37,195 bases of DNA from an uncultured Rhodospirillaceae bacterium (GTDB lineage Bacteria > Pseudomonadota > Alphaproteobacteria > SP197). The notes under the pieces are model-generated. The model was not told the origin of the DNA and did no database searches. It saw only the letters and a program-made list of their open reading frames with translations. The DNA is taken from the NCBI GenBank assembly GCA_937880925.1, contig CALGGB010000080.1:1-37195 (forward strand). Direction: 5' to 3'. The first letter of the stretch is position 1. Each line of letters opens with the position of its first letter. Of this stretch, positions 1 to 7,874 are shown one piece after another. A program made the translations under genes and the position numbers.

Positions 1-67
1 CGACGTACTCGGCGCCCAGCACCTTCTTGCGGTTGGCGATACCCTTGTCGAAGAGTTCGGAGGACAT
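1..67 (-). CDS. Carboxymuconolactone decarboxylase-like protein, N-terminal fragment
   Basis: Only the first 22 codons lie in the window; the gene runs off the left edge. The minus-strand reading starts at an ATG at base 67 and gives MSSELFDKGIANRKKVLGAEYV. This resembles the opening of the carboxymuconolactone decarboxylase / AhpD-like family, in which a short acidic start is followed by a G(x)xxRxxVLG segment. The fragment is too short to separate a true PcaC decarboxylase from the many CMD-domain peroxidase-like proteins. It follows the aldolase gene on the same strand after 54 bases, so it may belong to the same transcript. Its family is a recognition from one motif and could be wrong. 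Confidence 0.5.
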   Translation of the reverse strand, partial: MSSELFDKGIANRKKVLGAEYV

Positions 68-121
68 GGTTGGCTCCCGTTGCGTTGGTGGCGGGCACCA
101 TAGGGCCGGGGGCCGGCCGCG

Positions 122-763
122 TCAGCCTGGCCGATAGTCCGCGAACTTCGCCAGGGCCTCACCCATCTGGGCGCGGGTCAGGAGTTTCGGGCCGCCGCAC
201 TGGAGCGCCAGCAGATACTGGCGGGCCAGGGTCTCGACCTCCAAGGCAAGCGCCAGGGCGGCGTCGAGATCGGCGCCCAGGGCAATCATGCCGTGGTTGG
301 CGAGCAGGCAGGCCTTGCGCCCCTCCAGGGCGGCAAGCGCATGGTCGGAGAGTTCCTGGGTGCCGTAGGTGGCGTAGGGCGCGCAGCGGATGTCCTCGCC
401 GCCGGCCAGCGCGACCATGTAGTGGAAACGCAGAATCGGCTTGCGCAGGCAGGCCAGTGCGGTGGCATGGACCGCATGGGTGTGGACCACCGCGCCGGCA
501 TCCGGGCGGGCGGCGTAGATATCGCGGTGAAAGCGCCATTCGCTGGAGGGACGGCGTGGCCCCCTGTGGCTGCCGTCGAGCGCCATGGCGACGATGTCGC
601 CGGGCGTCGTCGCATCGTAGGGCAGTGCGGTGGGCGTGATGAGGAAACCCTTGCCCGCGCGCACGCTGACATTGCCCGAACTGCCCTGGTTGATGCCCAG
701 GCCGTTCATGGCGCGCGCCGCGGCAATCACCGCGCGGCGCAGGGCGATGTGGCTAAGCGGCAC
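122..763 (-). CDS. Class II aldolase/adducin family protein (Ald2- or MtnB-like)
   Basis: A 213-residue class II aldolase (fuculose-phosphate aldolase fold). Visible family marks are the phosphate-binding GSSGNVSVR near the N-terminus, the catalytic-type Glu in [11 protein letters not shown], the metal-binding HTHAVHA pair and the third His in ANHGMI. The ORF track extends it to 304 aa, but that extension only shadows mtnA. I place the start at a GTG at 763, preceded by GGAG seven bases upstream, which overlaps the end of mtnA by 11 bases. The coupling to mtnA suggests it acts on 5-methylthioribulose-1-phosphate or 5-deoxyribulose-1-phosphate. It could be the aldolase of the DHAP shunt (Ald2 type) or the dehydratase MtnB; the sequence alone does not decide. 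Confidence 0.82.
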   Translation of the reverse strand: MPLSHIALRRAVIAAARAMNGLGINQGSSGNVSVRAGKGFLITPTALPYDATTPGDIVAMALDGSHRGPRRPSSEWRFHRDIYAARPDAGAVVHTHAVHATALACLRKPILRFHYMVALAGGEDIRCAPYATYGTQELSDHALAALEGRKACLLANHGMIALGADLDAALALALEVETLARQYLLALQCGGPKLLTRAQMGEALAKFADYRPG

Positions 764-1844
764 GGGCAAACTCCGGGAACATGGCGGCAAGGCCCTCAGC
801 CGTGGCGGGCGCGATGCCGCGCTCGGTGATGAGGCCGGTGACCAGGCGCGCGGGCGTGACGTCGAACGCCGGGTTGGCAACCGGCGAACCCTGGGGCGGC
901 AGCAGCACGCGCATGACCTCGCCCGCCTCGGTGAGGCCGGCGATGTGGGAGACCTCCTCGCCGCTGCGCTCCTCGATCGGGATGGCCGCACCGTCCGAAA
1001 GGCTCCAGTCGATGGTCGGCGAAGGCAGGCAGACATAGAACGGCACGCCGTTGTCGTGGGCCGCCAGGGCCTTCAGGTAGGTGCCGATCTTGTTGCAGAC
1101 GTCGCCCGAGGCCGTGGTTCGGTCCGTGCCGACGAAACAGAGATCGACGCGGCCGCGCTGCATCAGATGGCCGCCGGCATTGTCGACGATCACGGTATGG
1201 GGCACGCCGTGGCGGCCCAGTTCCCAGGCGGTGAGTGCGGCGCCCTGGTTGCGCGGGCGGGTCTCATCGACCCAGACATGCACGGGGATGCCCGCATCGT
1301 GCGCCCGGTAGATCGGGGCCGTGGCGGTGCCGATGTCGACCGTGGCGAGCCAGCCGGCATTGCAGTGGGTGAGGATGTTGAGGGTGCCGCCCTTGCGTTC
1401 GTGGATGGCGCGCAGCAGGCCCAGACCGTGGTCGCCGATGGCGCCGTTGATCGCGACATCCTCGTCGCAGACCGCCGCCGCCCGGGCGAAGGCCGCGTCA
1501 GTGCGGGCCGGCGGGGCGAGCACGGAGAGGCGCGCCGTCATGTCGTCGAGCGCCCAGCGCAGGTTGACCGCCGTCGGCCGCGTCGCCAGCAGCGTGTCGT
1601 GGGCGGCCTTCAGCGCCGCGTCGGAGGGGTCGTCGCGCATGGCCAGCGCCATGCCGTAGGCCGCCGTGGCGCCGATCAGCGGCGCCCCGCGCACCAGCAT
1701 GGCGGCGATGGCATGGGCGGCATCGCCAAGGTCCGCAAGCACCACCGTCTCGAAGCGATGGGGCAATTGCGTCTGGTCGATGATGCGCACCGCGCCGTCA
1801 CCATCCTGCCAGATCGTGCGATGGGGTTTGCCGTCGATCTTCAT
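753..1844 (-). CDS. mtnA: 5-methylthioribose-1-phosphate isomerase
   Basis: Converts 5-methylthioribose-1-phosphate to 5-methylthioribulose-1-phosphate in methionine salvage or the related 5-deoxyribose shunt; cytoplasmic. The 363-residue length fits the family. Signatures include [16 protein letters not shown] near residue 50, the catalytic Cys in [11 protein letters not shown] near residue 155, the catalytic-type Asp in [12 protein letters not shown] and the following [10 protein letters not shown]. The start is ATG 1844, with GGAGGAAGGG just upstream, rather than the ORF-track start at 1895. The downstream aldolase gene overlaps its stop, so the two are probably translationally coupled. 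No mtnK, mtnP, enolase-phosphatase or RubisCO-like gene is visible nearby. Confidence 0.93.
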   Translation of the reverse strand: MKIDGKPHRTIWQDGDGAVRIIDQTQLPHRFETVVLADLGDAAHAIAAMLVRGAPLIGATAAYGMALAMRDDPSDAALKAAHDTLLATRPTAVNLRWALDDMTARLSVLAPPARTDAAFARAAAVCDEDVAINGAIGDHGLGLLRAIHERKGGTLNILTHCNAGWLATVDIGTATAPIYRAHDAGIPVHVWVDETRPRNQGAALTAWELGRHGVPHTVIVDNAGGHLMQRGRVDLCFVGTDRTTASGDVCNKIGTYLKALAAHDNGVPFYVCLPSPTIDWSLSDGAAIPIEERSGEEVSHIAGLTEAGEVMRVLLPPQGSPVANPAFDVTPARLVTGLITERGIAPATAEGLAAMFPEFARAA

Positions 1845-1891
1845 GGCCCTTCCTCCCTGACCACCACACAATAGCGCGGCGCGAGCACCGT

Positions 1892-1931
1892 CCAAACCAA
1901 AGCGCCCCGGTCCTTGGCGAACCGGGGCGCT
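1892..1931 (-). terminator. Rho-independent terminator after the encapsulin gene
   Basis: A perfect 11-bp inverted repeat, AGCGCCCCGGT / ACCGGGGCGCT, with a 9-base loop at 1901-1931. Read on the minus strand it is followed by CTTTGGTTTGG, a T-rich though not pure U tract. It sits 23 bases beyond the encapsulin stop and before mtnA. It would therefore separate the encapsulin operon from mtnA. Confidence 0.75.
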
Positions 1932-1953
1932 GGCAGGGGTTTCGCGCAGCAGA

Positions 1954-2769
1954 CTACTTGCTGCGGCCGTAGGTCATGGCGACGGCGGCAGCCGGCTCCA
2001 GATTGCGGAAGGTGAAGCTCTCCTCCAGATAGAGGCGGACCTTGTCGTCGGTGGCGGAGGTGAAGCCGATGGAGATGTCCTGGCCGACGACCAGCTCGAA
2101 ATCGCCGCCGCGCATGCTCATGACGCAGGCGCCGTTGACGGCGGGCGCCCAGACCAGCGGACCGTCGATCAACTGGCGGACATGCTCGATCACCGGATAA
2201 CCACCCTTGGAGGTGGTGGTCATCAGACCCTTGTAGCAGCGCGGACCGAGCGCGATGGCATAGGGGCCACCGACGCCTTCCTCGCGCAGCATGGTGAGCG
2301 CTTCCTGCACCGCCGAGGGATACTTCTCGTAGTCGGTCGAGAGCGTCACGGCCTTGTGCTCGGAGCCGCTCATGATGCCGTCGATTCCACCGGCGCTATA
2401 GCCGTCGAAGATCGCCTTGTCCTCGGCGAACGCCATCTTGCGGGCGGCCTCGACGACCTCGTCGAACGCGACGTGACGGGCGCCGCGGGCAACAGCCTCG
2501 ATCTTCTCGCGCGGTACCTCGAAGGGCACACGGAACTCAACCAGGGGCAGAGCCTGGCGCTGGCGCGCATCGACCCCGGCCTCGGGCGCCTTGGAGAGTT
2601 TCTTGGTCACGCCCAGATCGACGGCATAGGCCTGCCAGCCCAGGGGGCCGGTGAAATCGGCGAGTTTGCGGCCGGCCAGATACTCCTTGAGCGTCTCGCT
2701 GGCTTCTTCTTCGATCGCTTCCCATGCCTCTGTCGGGATGGGAGCGAGATTGCGCATGAGATGATTCAT
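1954..2769 (-). CDS. Encapsulin shell protein (family 1, HK97 fold)
   Basis: A 271-residue encapsulin (linocin-M18 / bacteriocin family), the shell protomer of a protein nanocompartment with the HK97 phage-capsid fold. Recognisable stretches are the N-terminal [16 protein letters not shown], the [13 protein letters not shown] segment, the acidic E-loop region with [12 protein letters not shown], and the C-terminal [25 protein letters not shown]. The start at ATG 2769 has AAGGGAT upstream; an in-frame ATG at 2757 is an alternative. It begins four bases after the stop of the ferritin-like cargo gene, so shell and cargo are probably made from one mRNA. No sign of truncation. The ORF-track start at 2979 lies inside the cargo gene and is rejected. 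Confidence 0.93.
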   Translation of the reverse strand: MNHLMRNLAPIPTEAWEAIEEEASETLKEYLAGRKLADFTGPLGWQAYAVDLGVTKKLSKAPEAGVDARQRQALPLVEFRVPFEVPREKIEAVARGARHVAFDEVVEAARKMAFAEDKAIFDGYSAGGIDGIMSGSEHKAVTLSTDYEKYPSAVQEALTMLREEGVGGPYAIALGPRCYKGLMTTTSKGGYPVIEHVRQLIDGPLVWAPAVNGACVMSMRGGDFELVVGQDISIGFTSATDDKVRLYLEESFTFRNLEPAAAVAMTYGRSK

Positions 2770-2773
2770 GATG

Positions 2774-3154
2774 TTATCCCTTCGTCCGCAGGCTGCCGAT
2801 ACCAAGCGAGCCGTCCTTGGGCTGGCTTTCGCCGCCCTCCTCGCCGCCTTCCACTGCACCATGCTCGACCCCAACAATGGGGCCGGAGGTGAAGAGATAG
2901 GTGCGCAACTGCTCATCGACGACCGGATTGCGACGGCGCAGCCATTCCAGAACCATGGCGGCGTGCTCCATCTCCTCATCGCGGTTGTGGATCAGGATTT
3001 CCTTCAGCTCGGCGTTTTCCGCCGCCTCGGCGCGCTGGTCGTACCAATCGACGGCCTCCAGCTCCTCAAGCAGAGAAACCGTGGCACGGTGACGGTCGAT
3101 GGTCTCGGACGAAAGATCCTCGAATCTCTCGTGTAGCTCGGTTGAGCCAGCCAT
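2774..3154 (-). CDS. Encapsulated ferritin-like protein (EncFtn cargo)
   Basis: A 126-residue ferritin-like ferroxidase loaded into the encapsulin shell for iron storage or detoxification. It has the short two-helix EncFtn pattern: EELEAVDWYDQRAEAAE followed by ILIHNRDEEMEHAAMVLEWL. By alignment with Rhodospirillum EncFtn, the iron ligands would be Glu31, Glu61 and His64. A Gly/Glu-rich linker leads to the C-terminal DGSLGIGSLRTKG, which has the (L/I)xxGSLR form of an encapsulin-targeting peptide. The start is ATG 3154, with AAGGGGGT seven bases upstream. The encapsulin gene follows directly. The upstream region holds an ICE-like palindrome, suggesting iron control. Confidence 0.93.
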   Translation of the reverse strand: MAGSTELHERFEDLSSETIDRHRATVSLLEELEAVDWYDQRAEAAENAELKEILIHNRDEEMEHAAMVLEWLRRRNPVVDEQLRTYLFTSGPIVGVEHGAVEGGEEGGESQPKDGSLGIGSLRTKG

Positions 3155-3226
3155 GTGGGCAACCCCCTTTTGTGATTTCGATGCGCAGCCCCCCGGCCGC
3201 ACATCTGTCGAACGCACGGCAGCGGG

Positions 3227-3250
3227 CTACGCTGCGTAGAACGATTCTAA
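3227..3250. promoter_or_regulatory. ICE-like (Irr) box and overlapping palindrome upstream of the EncFtn-encapsulin operon
   Basis: TAGAA-CGA-TTCTA at 3237-3249 is a perfect inverted repeat matching the core of the alphaproteobacterial iron control element (TTTAGAA-N3-TTCTAAA type) bound by Irr. A second perfect palindrome, CTACGC-T-GCGTAG, at 3227-3239 shares its TAG with the first. Both lie about 75-95 bases upstream of the EncFtn start, where a promoter is expected. The family knowledge is that Irr often controls ferritin-like genes; binding here is inferred. Confidence 0.55.
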
Positions 3251-3297
3251 TTTAGGGCCGCAGAAGACATTATCAACCACCCGATGTAACCGGCCCC

Positions 3298-3675
3298 CTA
3301 GTTCTCTTCACGAAAGTTGAGTTCCACCGCCATGCCGTCGGGATCGCGGATGAAGATCTGGCGCACAGGATTGTCCGGCACCTGGAAGTTCTCGAACGCG
3401 ATGCCGGCGCGTTTCAGGCGGCGCTTTGTGGCGTCGTACCCTTTCGCCGCAAACGCGATATGGTCGAGCGCACCGGTGCTGGCCGCGGGTTTGCGGGACG
3501 CCACCGAGATATGCACCAGGGGCGCATCATCGGCATAGAGCCAGGCGCCGGGAGCATCGAAGGGCGGCCTGTAGCCCTTCTTGAAGCCCAGCACCTTGCA
3601 GTAGAAATCGACGCAGCGATCGAGATCCTGCGTGCGGATGTTGATGTGATCGACACCGTGAATGCTCATGATCAT
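3298..3675 (-). CDS. VOC superfamily protein (glyoxalase/bleomycin-resistance/dioxygenase fold)
   Basis: A 125-residue single-domain vicinal-oxygen-chelate protein. The two beta-alpha-beta-beta-beta halves are visible: HGVDHINIRTQDLDRCVDFY with a metal-type His, then LDHIAFAAKGYDATKRRL with the second His, and RDPDGMAVELNF carrying the terminal Glu ligand. These could form a divalent metal site in a dimer. The substrate cannot be told. Two in-frame ATGs, at 3675 and 3669, share one AAGGG; the first is spaced tightly (about 4-5 bases) and the second loosely (about 10), so the true start may be either. It reads toward the EncFtn promoter and is divergent from hisG. Confidence 0.85.
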   Translation of the reverse strand: MIMSIHGVDHINIRTQDLDRCVDFYCKVLGFKKGYRPPFDAPGAWLYADDAPLVHISVASRKPAASTGALDHIAFAAKGYDATKRRLKRAGIAFENFQVPDNPVRQIFIRDPDGMAVELNFREEN

Positions 3676-3812
3676 CTTGCCCTTTCAACCGTTGAAGGCA
3701 GTGTATGCCGATCCCGCCCGGTTGACAGGGGGCGGCCGATGCAAGAGGTTCCGCCCGCCCAAGACCGGCCCCATCCCGGCGCCCGGAGTTCGACCCATGG
3801 CCGACGACCATC
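3676..3812. other. Divergent intergenic region between the VOC gene and hisG
   Basis: 137 bases that must hold the promoters for both directions. The only clear element is an exact TTGACA at 3722-3727 pointing toward hisG; the base window 17 downstream is not a good -10 match. No convincing histidine attenuator, T-box or terminator hairpin was seen. Nothing resembling a good Shine-Dalgarno precedes the hisG ATG. Confidence 0.3.
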
Positions 3813-4697
3813 ATGCCCGCACAAGAACAAGAACCGATCATCCGTCTGGGTCTGCCCAAGGGGCGCATGCAGGAGGCCGTGTTCGACCTGCTGGAGCATG
3901 CCGGCATTCACATCACGGCGAGCGGGCGTAACGACCGGGATTATCGGCCCAGACTCTCCCTGCCGGGCTTTGAAGCCAAGCTGCTGAAGCCGCAGAACAT
4001 TGTCGAAATGCTCCATGTCGGGAGCCGCGACCTGGGTTTCGCAGGCGCCGACTGGGTCGCCGAAAAGGGCGCAAACCTGATTGAACTGCTCGATACCGAG
4101 CTTGATCCGGTAAGTCTCGTCGCTGCGATCCCCTCGAAAATGCTGAACGACGGCGCCCTGCCAACGACCCATCTGGTGGTCGCCAGCGAATACGAGCGCC
4201 TGACCCGCGGCTGGATCGCCTCGCGCAAGCTGGATGCGACCTTCGTGAGGAGCTACGGCGCCACCGAGGTGTTCCCGCCCGAGGATGCCGACTGCATCGT
4301 CGACAACACGGCAACCGGCTCGACCCTGCGGGCCAACGGCCTGGAGATCGTCGATACGGTGATGAAATCCTCAACCCGGCTATATGCCCACCCCGCAGCA
4401 CTCGAAAACACCGGCAAGCGCGGCCCGATCGAGAGCTTCGTCACCATGGTCCGTTCGGTCCAGGATGCACGGCGCCGGGTGATGGTCGAGGTCAATGTTT
4501 CGGCCGACAACCTGGAATCGGTCATCGAGGTCCTGCCCTGCATGCGCGAACCCACGGTCTCGCCGCTGCACGGCAATGGAGGTTTTGCCTTGAAAGCGGC
4601 CATTCCCCGCGAAATGCTGGCCCGCGTGATCCCTGAGATCAAGGCGCGCGGCGGCACGGATATCGTCGTCTTCCAGATCGGCAACATCGTCGCCTGA
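3813..4697 (+). CDS. hisG: ATP phosphoribosyltransferase, long form
   Basis: First enzyme of histidine synthesis: ATP + PRPP to phosphoribosyl-ATP. The 294-residue length indicates the long HisG_L form with a C-terminal regulatory domain. Residues 1-~215 are the catalytic part, with RLGLPKGRM at the N-terminus, [12 protein letters not shown], and the PRPP-loop-type [14 protein letters not shown]. The remaining ~80 residues ([20 protein letters not shown]...) match the HisG_C feedback domain. No HisZ partner is therefore needed, and none is seen. It is the first gene of the his operon, seven bases before hisB. The start region has a weak ribosome-binding site; family length supports ATG 3813. 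Confidence 0.95.
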   Translation: MPAQEQEPIIRLGLPKGRMQEAVFDLLEHAGIHITASGRNDRDYRPRLSLPGFEAKLLKPQNIVEMLHVGSRDLGFAGADWVAEKGANLIELLDTELDPVSLVAAIPSKMLNDGALPTTHLVVASEYERLTRGWIASRKLDATFVRSYGATEVFPPEDADCIVDNTATGSTLRANGLEIVDTVMKSSTRLYAHPAALENTGKRGPIESFVTMVRSVQDARRRVMVEVNVSADNLESVIEVLPCMREPTVSPLHGNGGFALKAAIPREMLARVIPEIKARGGTDIVVFQIGNIVA

Positions 4698-4704
4698 GGC
4701 AGCC

Positions 4705-5292
4705 ATGACAGCGCGTTGCGCCACCGTCGCCCGCAAGACCAAGGAAACCGACATCTCGGTGACCGTCACCCTGGACGGCACCGGCAAGGCCGAGATTTCA
4801 ACCGGCCTGCGGTTCCTCGACCATCTGCTCGATGGCCTGACCCGCCACAGCCGCATGGACGTGAGCATCACCTGCACGGGTGATCTCGACATCGACGATC
4901 ACCACACGGCAGAGGACTGCGCCATTGCGCTTGGCCAGGCCTTCGACAAGGCACTGGGCGACAAGCGCGGCATCGCCCGTTTCGGCCATGCCTATGCCCC
5001 GCTGGACGAGGCGCTGGCCCGGGCCGTGCTCGATATCTCCGGGCGCCCTTACGCCTTCGTCGATCTGGGCCTGCGCCGCGAGAAGGTGGGCGATACGGCG
5101 ACCGAGATGATCGGGCACGCCCTGCAGTCCTTCGCCATGGCGGCCAAGCTCACCCTGCATGTGGAACTGATCCGCGGCCAGAACGACCACCATCGTGCGG
5201 AGGCGGCCTTCAAGGCGCTGGCGCTGGCGTTGCGCATGGCGGTGGCAGCCGCCGGGCACGACGACGTGCCCAGCACCAAGGGCGTGCTGTGA
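4705..5292 (+). CDS. hisB: Imidazoleglycerol-phosphate dehydratase
   Basis: Dehydrates imidazole glycerol phosphate to imidazole acetol phosphate. The 195-residue monofunctional form shows both Mn-binding repeats, [16 protein letters not shown] near residue 60 and [14 protein letters not shown] near residue 160, plus [12 protein letters not shown]. It has no histidinol-phosphatase domain. It begins seven bases after hisG, with GAGG overlapping the hisG stop as ribosome-binding site, and its stop overlaps the GTG start of hisH. It is closely packed in the operon and nothing is missing. Confidence 0.96.
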   Translation: MTARCATVARKTKETDISVTVTLDGTGKAEISTGLRFLDHLLDGLTRHSRMDVSITCTGDLDIDDHHTAEDCAIALGQAFDKALGDKRGIARFGHAYAPLDEALARAVLDISGRPYAFVDLGLRREKVGDTATEMIGHALQSFAMAAKLTLHVELIRGQNDHHRAEAAFKALALALRMAVAAAGHDDVPSTKGVL

Positions 5293-5897
5293 GCGCGGGA
5301 CGCGAGGTCGTCGTCTGCCGCACCGGCACGGCGAACCTTGCTTCCGTTTTCGCCGGCCTGCGCCGTGCCGGCGGCGAGCCGCGCATGGCCGAGACCGTCG
5401 CCGACATCGAGAACGCCGGCCACGTCATGCTGCCGGGCGTGGGTTCGTTCGGCCACGCCATGGAGACCCTGCGCGAGGCCGGTTTGGTCGCCCCGCTGGT
5501 TGCCCGTTTCGCAGCCGGACGCCCGACCATGGCGATCTGCGTGGGCCTGCAGCTTCTGTGCGCCAGCAGCGAGGAGTCGCGAGGCGTCGAGGGTCTGGGT
5601 GTGATAGAGGCCGATGTCTTCCGCTTTCCCGAAAGCGTGCGTGTGCCCCAGTTCGGCTGGAACCACGTCACGGCGAACACCGATTGCAGACTGATCGCCA
5701 GCGGACACGCCTATTTCGCCAATTCCTACCGCCTGGCCGAACGGCCCAGCGGCTGGGCCGTGGCGACGGCCGATCACGGCGGCACCTTCGTTGCAGCCAT
5801 GGAGCGCGGCGCGCTGCTCGCCTGCCAGTTCCACCCGGAGCTTTCGGGCGCCTACGGGCACGCCCTGCTCTCGCGCTGGATTGCCATGCCATGCTGA
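5289..5897 (+). CDS. hisH: Imidazole glycerol phosphate synthase, glutaminase subunit
   Basis: Class I glutamine amidotransferase that supplies ammonia to HisF. The catalytic triad is visible: Cys in [11 protein letters not shown], and His and Glu in CQFHPELSG near the C-terminus. Other marks are [12 protein letters not shown] and FGWNHV. At 202 residues it has the usual length. The start is a GTG in a GTGA overlap with the hisB stop, and its end overlaps the hisF start by seven bases, which fits stoichiometric production of the HisH-HisF complex. The usual GICLGMQ is GICVGLQ-like here (AICVGLQ), a conservative change. Confidence 0.95.
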   Translation: MSAGREVVVCRTGTANLASVFAGLRRAGGEPRMAETVADIENAGHVMLPGVGSFGHAMETLREAGLVAPLVARFAAGRPTMAICVGLQLLCASSEESRGVEGLGVIEADVFRFPESVRVPQFGWNHVTANTDCRLIASGHAYFANSYRLAERPSGWAVATADHGGTFVAAMERGALLACQFHPELSGAYGHALLSRWIAMPC

Positions 5898-6673
5898 CCT
5901 GCCGCGTCATTCCGTGCCTGGACGTCGACAACGGCCGCGTCGTCAAGGGCGTGCGCTTCCAGGGCCTGCGCGATGCGGGCGATCCCGTGGAACTCTCCAT
6001 GGCCTATGAGGCCCAGGGCGCCGACGAACTGGTCATGCTCGACGTCTCGGCGACACCCCAGGGTCGCGGCAATGCGCTGGTGACCGTGGCCGCCGTGCGC
6101 GCCGAACTCGCCATCCCGCTGACCGTGGGCGGCGGCGTACGCAAGGTGGAGGACGCAGGCGCGCTGCTGGAGGCCGGGGCCGACAAGGTTGCCGCCAACA
6201 CCGCAGCGGTCGAACGCCCGGAACTCTTGACCCAGATCGCCACGCGATACGGCAGCCAGTGCGCCGTCGTCGCGATCGACGCCGCCCACCGCCTGGAGGG
6301 CCAGGCCGGCTGGGAGGTGGTCGTGCATTCGGGCAAGGACCGCACGGGGAAGGATGCCGTGGGCTGGGCGCGCGAGGCGGTGGAACGCGGTGCGGGCGAA
6401 ATCCTGCTGACAAGCTGGGACCGCGACGGTACGCGCAGCGGTTATGATACCGATCTGCTGGCGGCCGTTTCGGCAGCGGTCCACGTTCCCGTCATCGCCT
6501 CGGGCGGCGCTGCCAATGCCGACCACCTGATCGCTGCCCTGAAGGCCGGGGCCGACGCGGTGCTCGCGGCCTCCATCTTCCACGAGCGCGAGTACACCGT
6601 AGGCGACATCAAACGCGCCATGGCCCAGGCCGGCATCCCCGTTCGGCTCGACGATATCGCCTCCGGGGACTGA
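5891..6673 (+). CDS. hisF: Imidazole glycerol phosphate synthase, cyclase subunit
   Basis: The (beta/alpha)8 cyclase that makes imidazole glycerol phosphate and AICAR from PRFAR and ammonia. The 260 residues start at ATG 5891: [20 protein letters not shown] carries the catalytic Asp11, and [11 protein letters not shown] carries the second catalytic Asp. The phosphate loops are [14 protein letters not shown] and [14 protein letters not shown]. The large ORF-track entry starting at 5195 is a fusion with shadow sequence across hisH. The gene is followed after ten bases by the MFS transporter gene. Confidence 0.96.
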   Translation: MLTCRVIPCLDVDNGRVVKGVRFQGLRDAGDPVELSMAYEAQGADELVMLDVSATPQGRGNALVTVAAVRAELAIPLTVGGGVRKVEDAGALLEAGADKVAANTAAVERPELLTQIATRYGSQCAVVAIDAAHRLEGQAGWEVVVHSGKDRTGKDAVGWAREAVERGAGEILLTSWDRDGTRSGYDTDLLAAVSAAVHVPVIASGGAANADHLIAALKAGADAVLAASIFHEREYTVGDIKRAMAQAGIPVRLDDIASGD

Positions 6674-6683
6674 GGCAGCGCCC

Positions 6684-7874
6684 GTGGACGCTTCCCCGCC
6701 CAGGCGCCTGCCGGTCATCGCCTTCTGCTTTGGCCACATGGCGGTCGACTGGCCCCATGGCGCCATCTGGATTCTCGCGCCGGCCCTGGCCGTTGCGATG
6801 AACCTGTCGCCGGGGGAACTGGGTACCCTGTTTGCCGTCACCGCTGTGGGCAGCACGGTCACGCATATTCCCGCCGGCATGATCACCGACCACTTCGGGC
6901 GGCGCGGCCTGCTCTTTGTTACGACCTTCATCTGGGTCGTTCTGGGTTATGGCGCGGCGACCCTGGCGCCGGATTTCTGGTCGCTCACCTTCATGCTGGC
7001 GCTGGCAGGCATGGGCACGTCGGCATGGCATCCGCTGGCCACCGGCACCCTGACCCAGGCCATGCCCGGCCAGCGCGCGCGCATCCTGGGCATCCACGCG
7101 ATGGGCGGCACCCTGGCGGAGGTCTTTGCCCCTCTGCTGACCGGCGTTCTGCTCACTTTTGTCGACTGGCGCACGGGCCTTGGCCTCTCGATCGTTCCGG
7201 CTGTCATCATGGGCGCCGTCTTCTTTGTCATGCGCGACCGGATGAATGTGCCCGGCCCCACGGGCGCCTCGATGCTGGACATGAAGGACCTCTGGCAGCG
7301 CTGGTCCAGCCGCACCGGCCTGGCGCTGGTCGCCATGATCAGCATCTACAACATGGCGATCATGGCCGTGCTGGCCATGGCCACGCTCTACCTGGTCAAC
7401 GACCTGGGTCTGACGACCACCGTGGCGGGCTTTGCCTTTGCCGCCATGATCCTGGCCGGGGCCCTGTTGCAGCCGCTGATGGGCCACCTCTCCGACCGGC
7501 GCGGCAGGCGCAAGGTTTTCGCCGCCTCGCTGCTGGCCGTGGCCCCACTTGGCATCGCCATGCCGTTCATCGCCAACCCCGTGATCGCCGTGGCTTTCCT
7601 GGTCGCCATGATCGGCGCCTTCTACGGCGTGCGTTCGGTGGTGCTGGCTTCGGCAGTTGACTTTGCCGGCAAGCGCGAAGGCACGACCCTGGGCCTGACC
7701 TTTGTCATGATGGACGGGATCGGCGCACTGGGCGCGCTGCTGGGCGGCTTTGCCGGCGACTTTGATCTCACCTGGGCCTTCGTGCTGGCGTCCGGCTTCG
7801 CCATTGTCTCGGCGACCATCGCGATCCTCTCGAGCCTGGCCTTCCCCGTCATTGCCCCGGAGCGCCGGACATGA
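6684..7874 (+). CDS. MFS transporter inside the his operon
   Basis: A 396-residue major facilitator protein with about 12 hydrophobic segments. The first-repeat loop has GMITDHFGRRG and the second-repeat loop has a near-perfect motif A, GHLSDRRGRRK. The N-terminal FGHMAVDWPHGAIWILAP recalls the Fsr/fosmidomycin-resistance branch. The start is a GTG ten bases after hisF, and its stop overlaps the hisA/I/E start as ATGA, so it is an integral operon member rather than a neighbour. A role in moving histidine, an imidazole intermediate or an analogue is only suggested by position. Substrate unknown. Confidence 0.9.
   Translation: MDASPPRRLPVIAFCFGHMAVDWPHGAIWILAPALAVAMNLSPGELGTLFAVTAVGSTVTHIPAGMITDHFGRRGLLFVTTFIWVVLGYGAATLAPDFWSLTFMLALAGMGTSAWHPLATGTLTQAMPGQRARILGIHAMGGTLAEVFAPLLTGVLLTFVDWRTGLGLSIVPAVIMGAVFFVMRDRMNVPGPTGASMLDMKDLWQRWSSRTGLALVAMISIYNMAIMAVLAMATLYLVNDLGLTTTVAGFAFAAMILAGALLQPLMGHLSDRRGRRKVFAASLLAVAPLGIAMPFIANPVIAVAFLVAMIGAFYGVRSVVLASAVDFAGKREGTTLGLTFVMMDGIGALGALLGGFAGDFDLTWAFVLASGFAIVSATIAILSSLAFPVIAPERRT

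Noticed and set aside
764-1036. N-terminal extension of the aldolase to 304 aa
   Set aside because: The added ~90 residues are out-of-frame mtnA sequence; class II aldolases are about 200-230 aa and a GTG with GGAG exists at 763.
630-1874. 414-aa plus-strand ORF over mtnA and the aldolase
   Set aside because: Antisense shadow; the minus strand encodes recognisable enzymes with good ribosome-binding sites.
3797-3931. Possible his leader peptide starting MADDHH
   Set aside because: It contains scattered His codons but overlaps hisG coding sequence, lacks a His run and has no attenuator hairpin.
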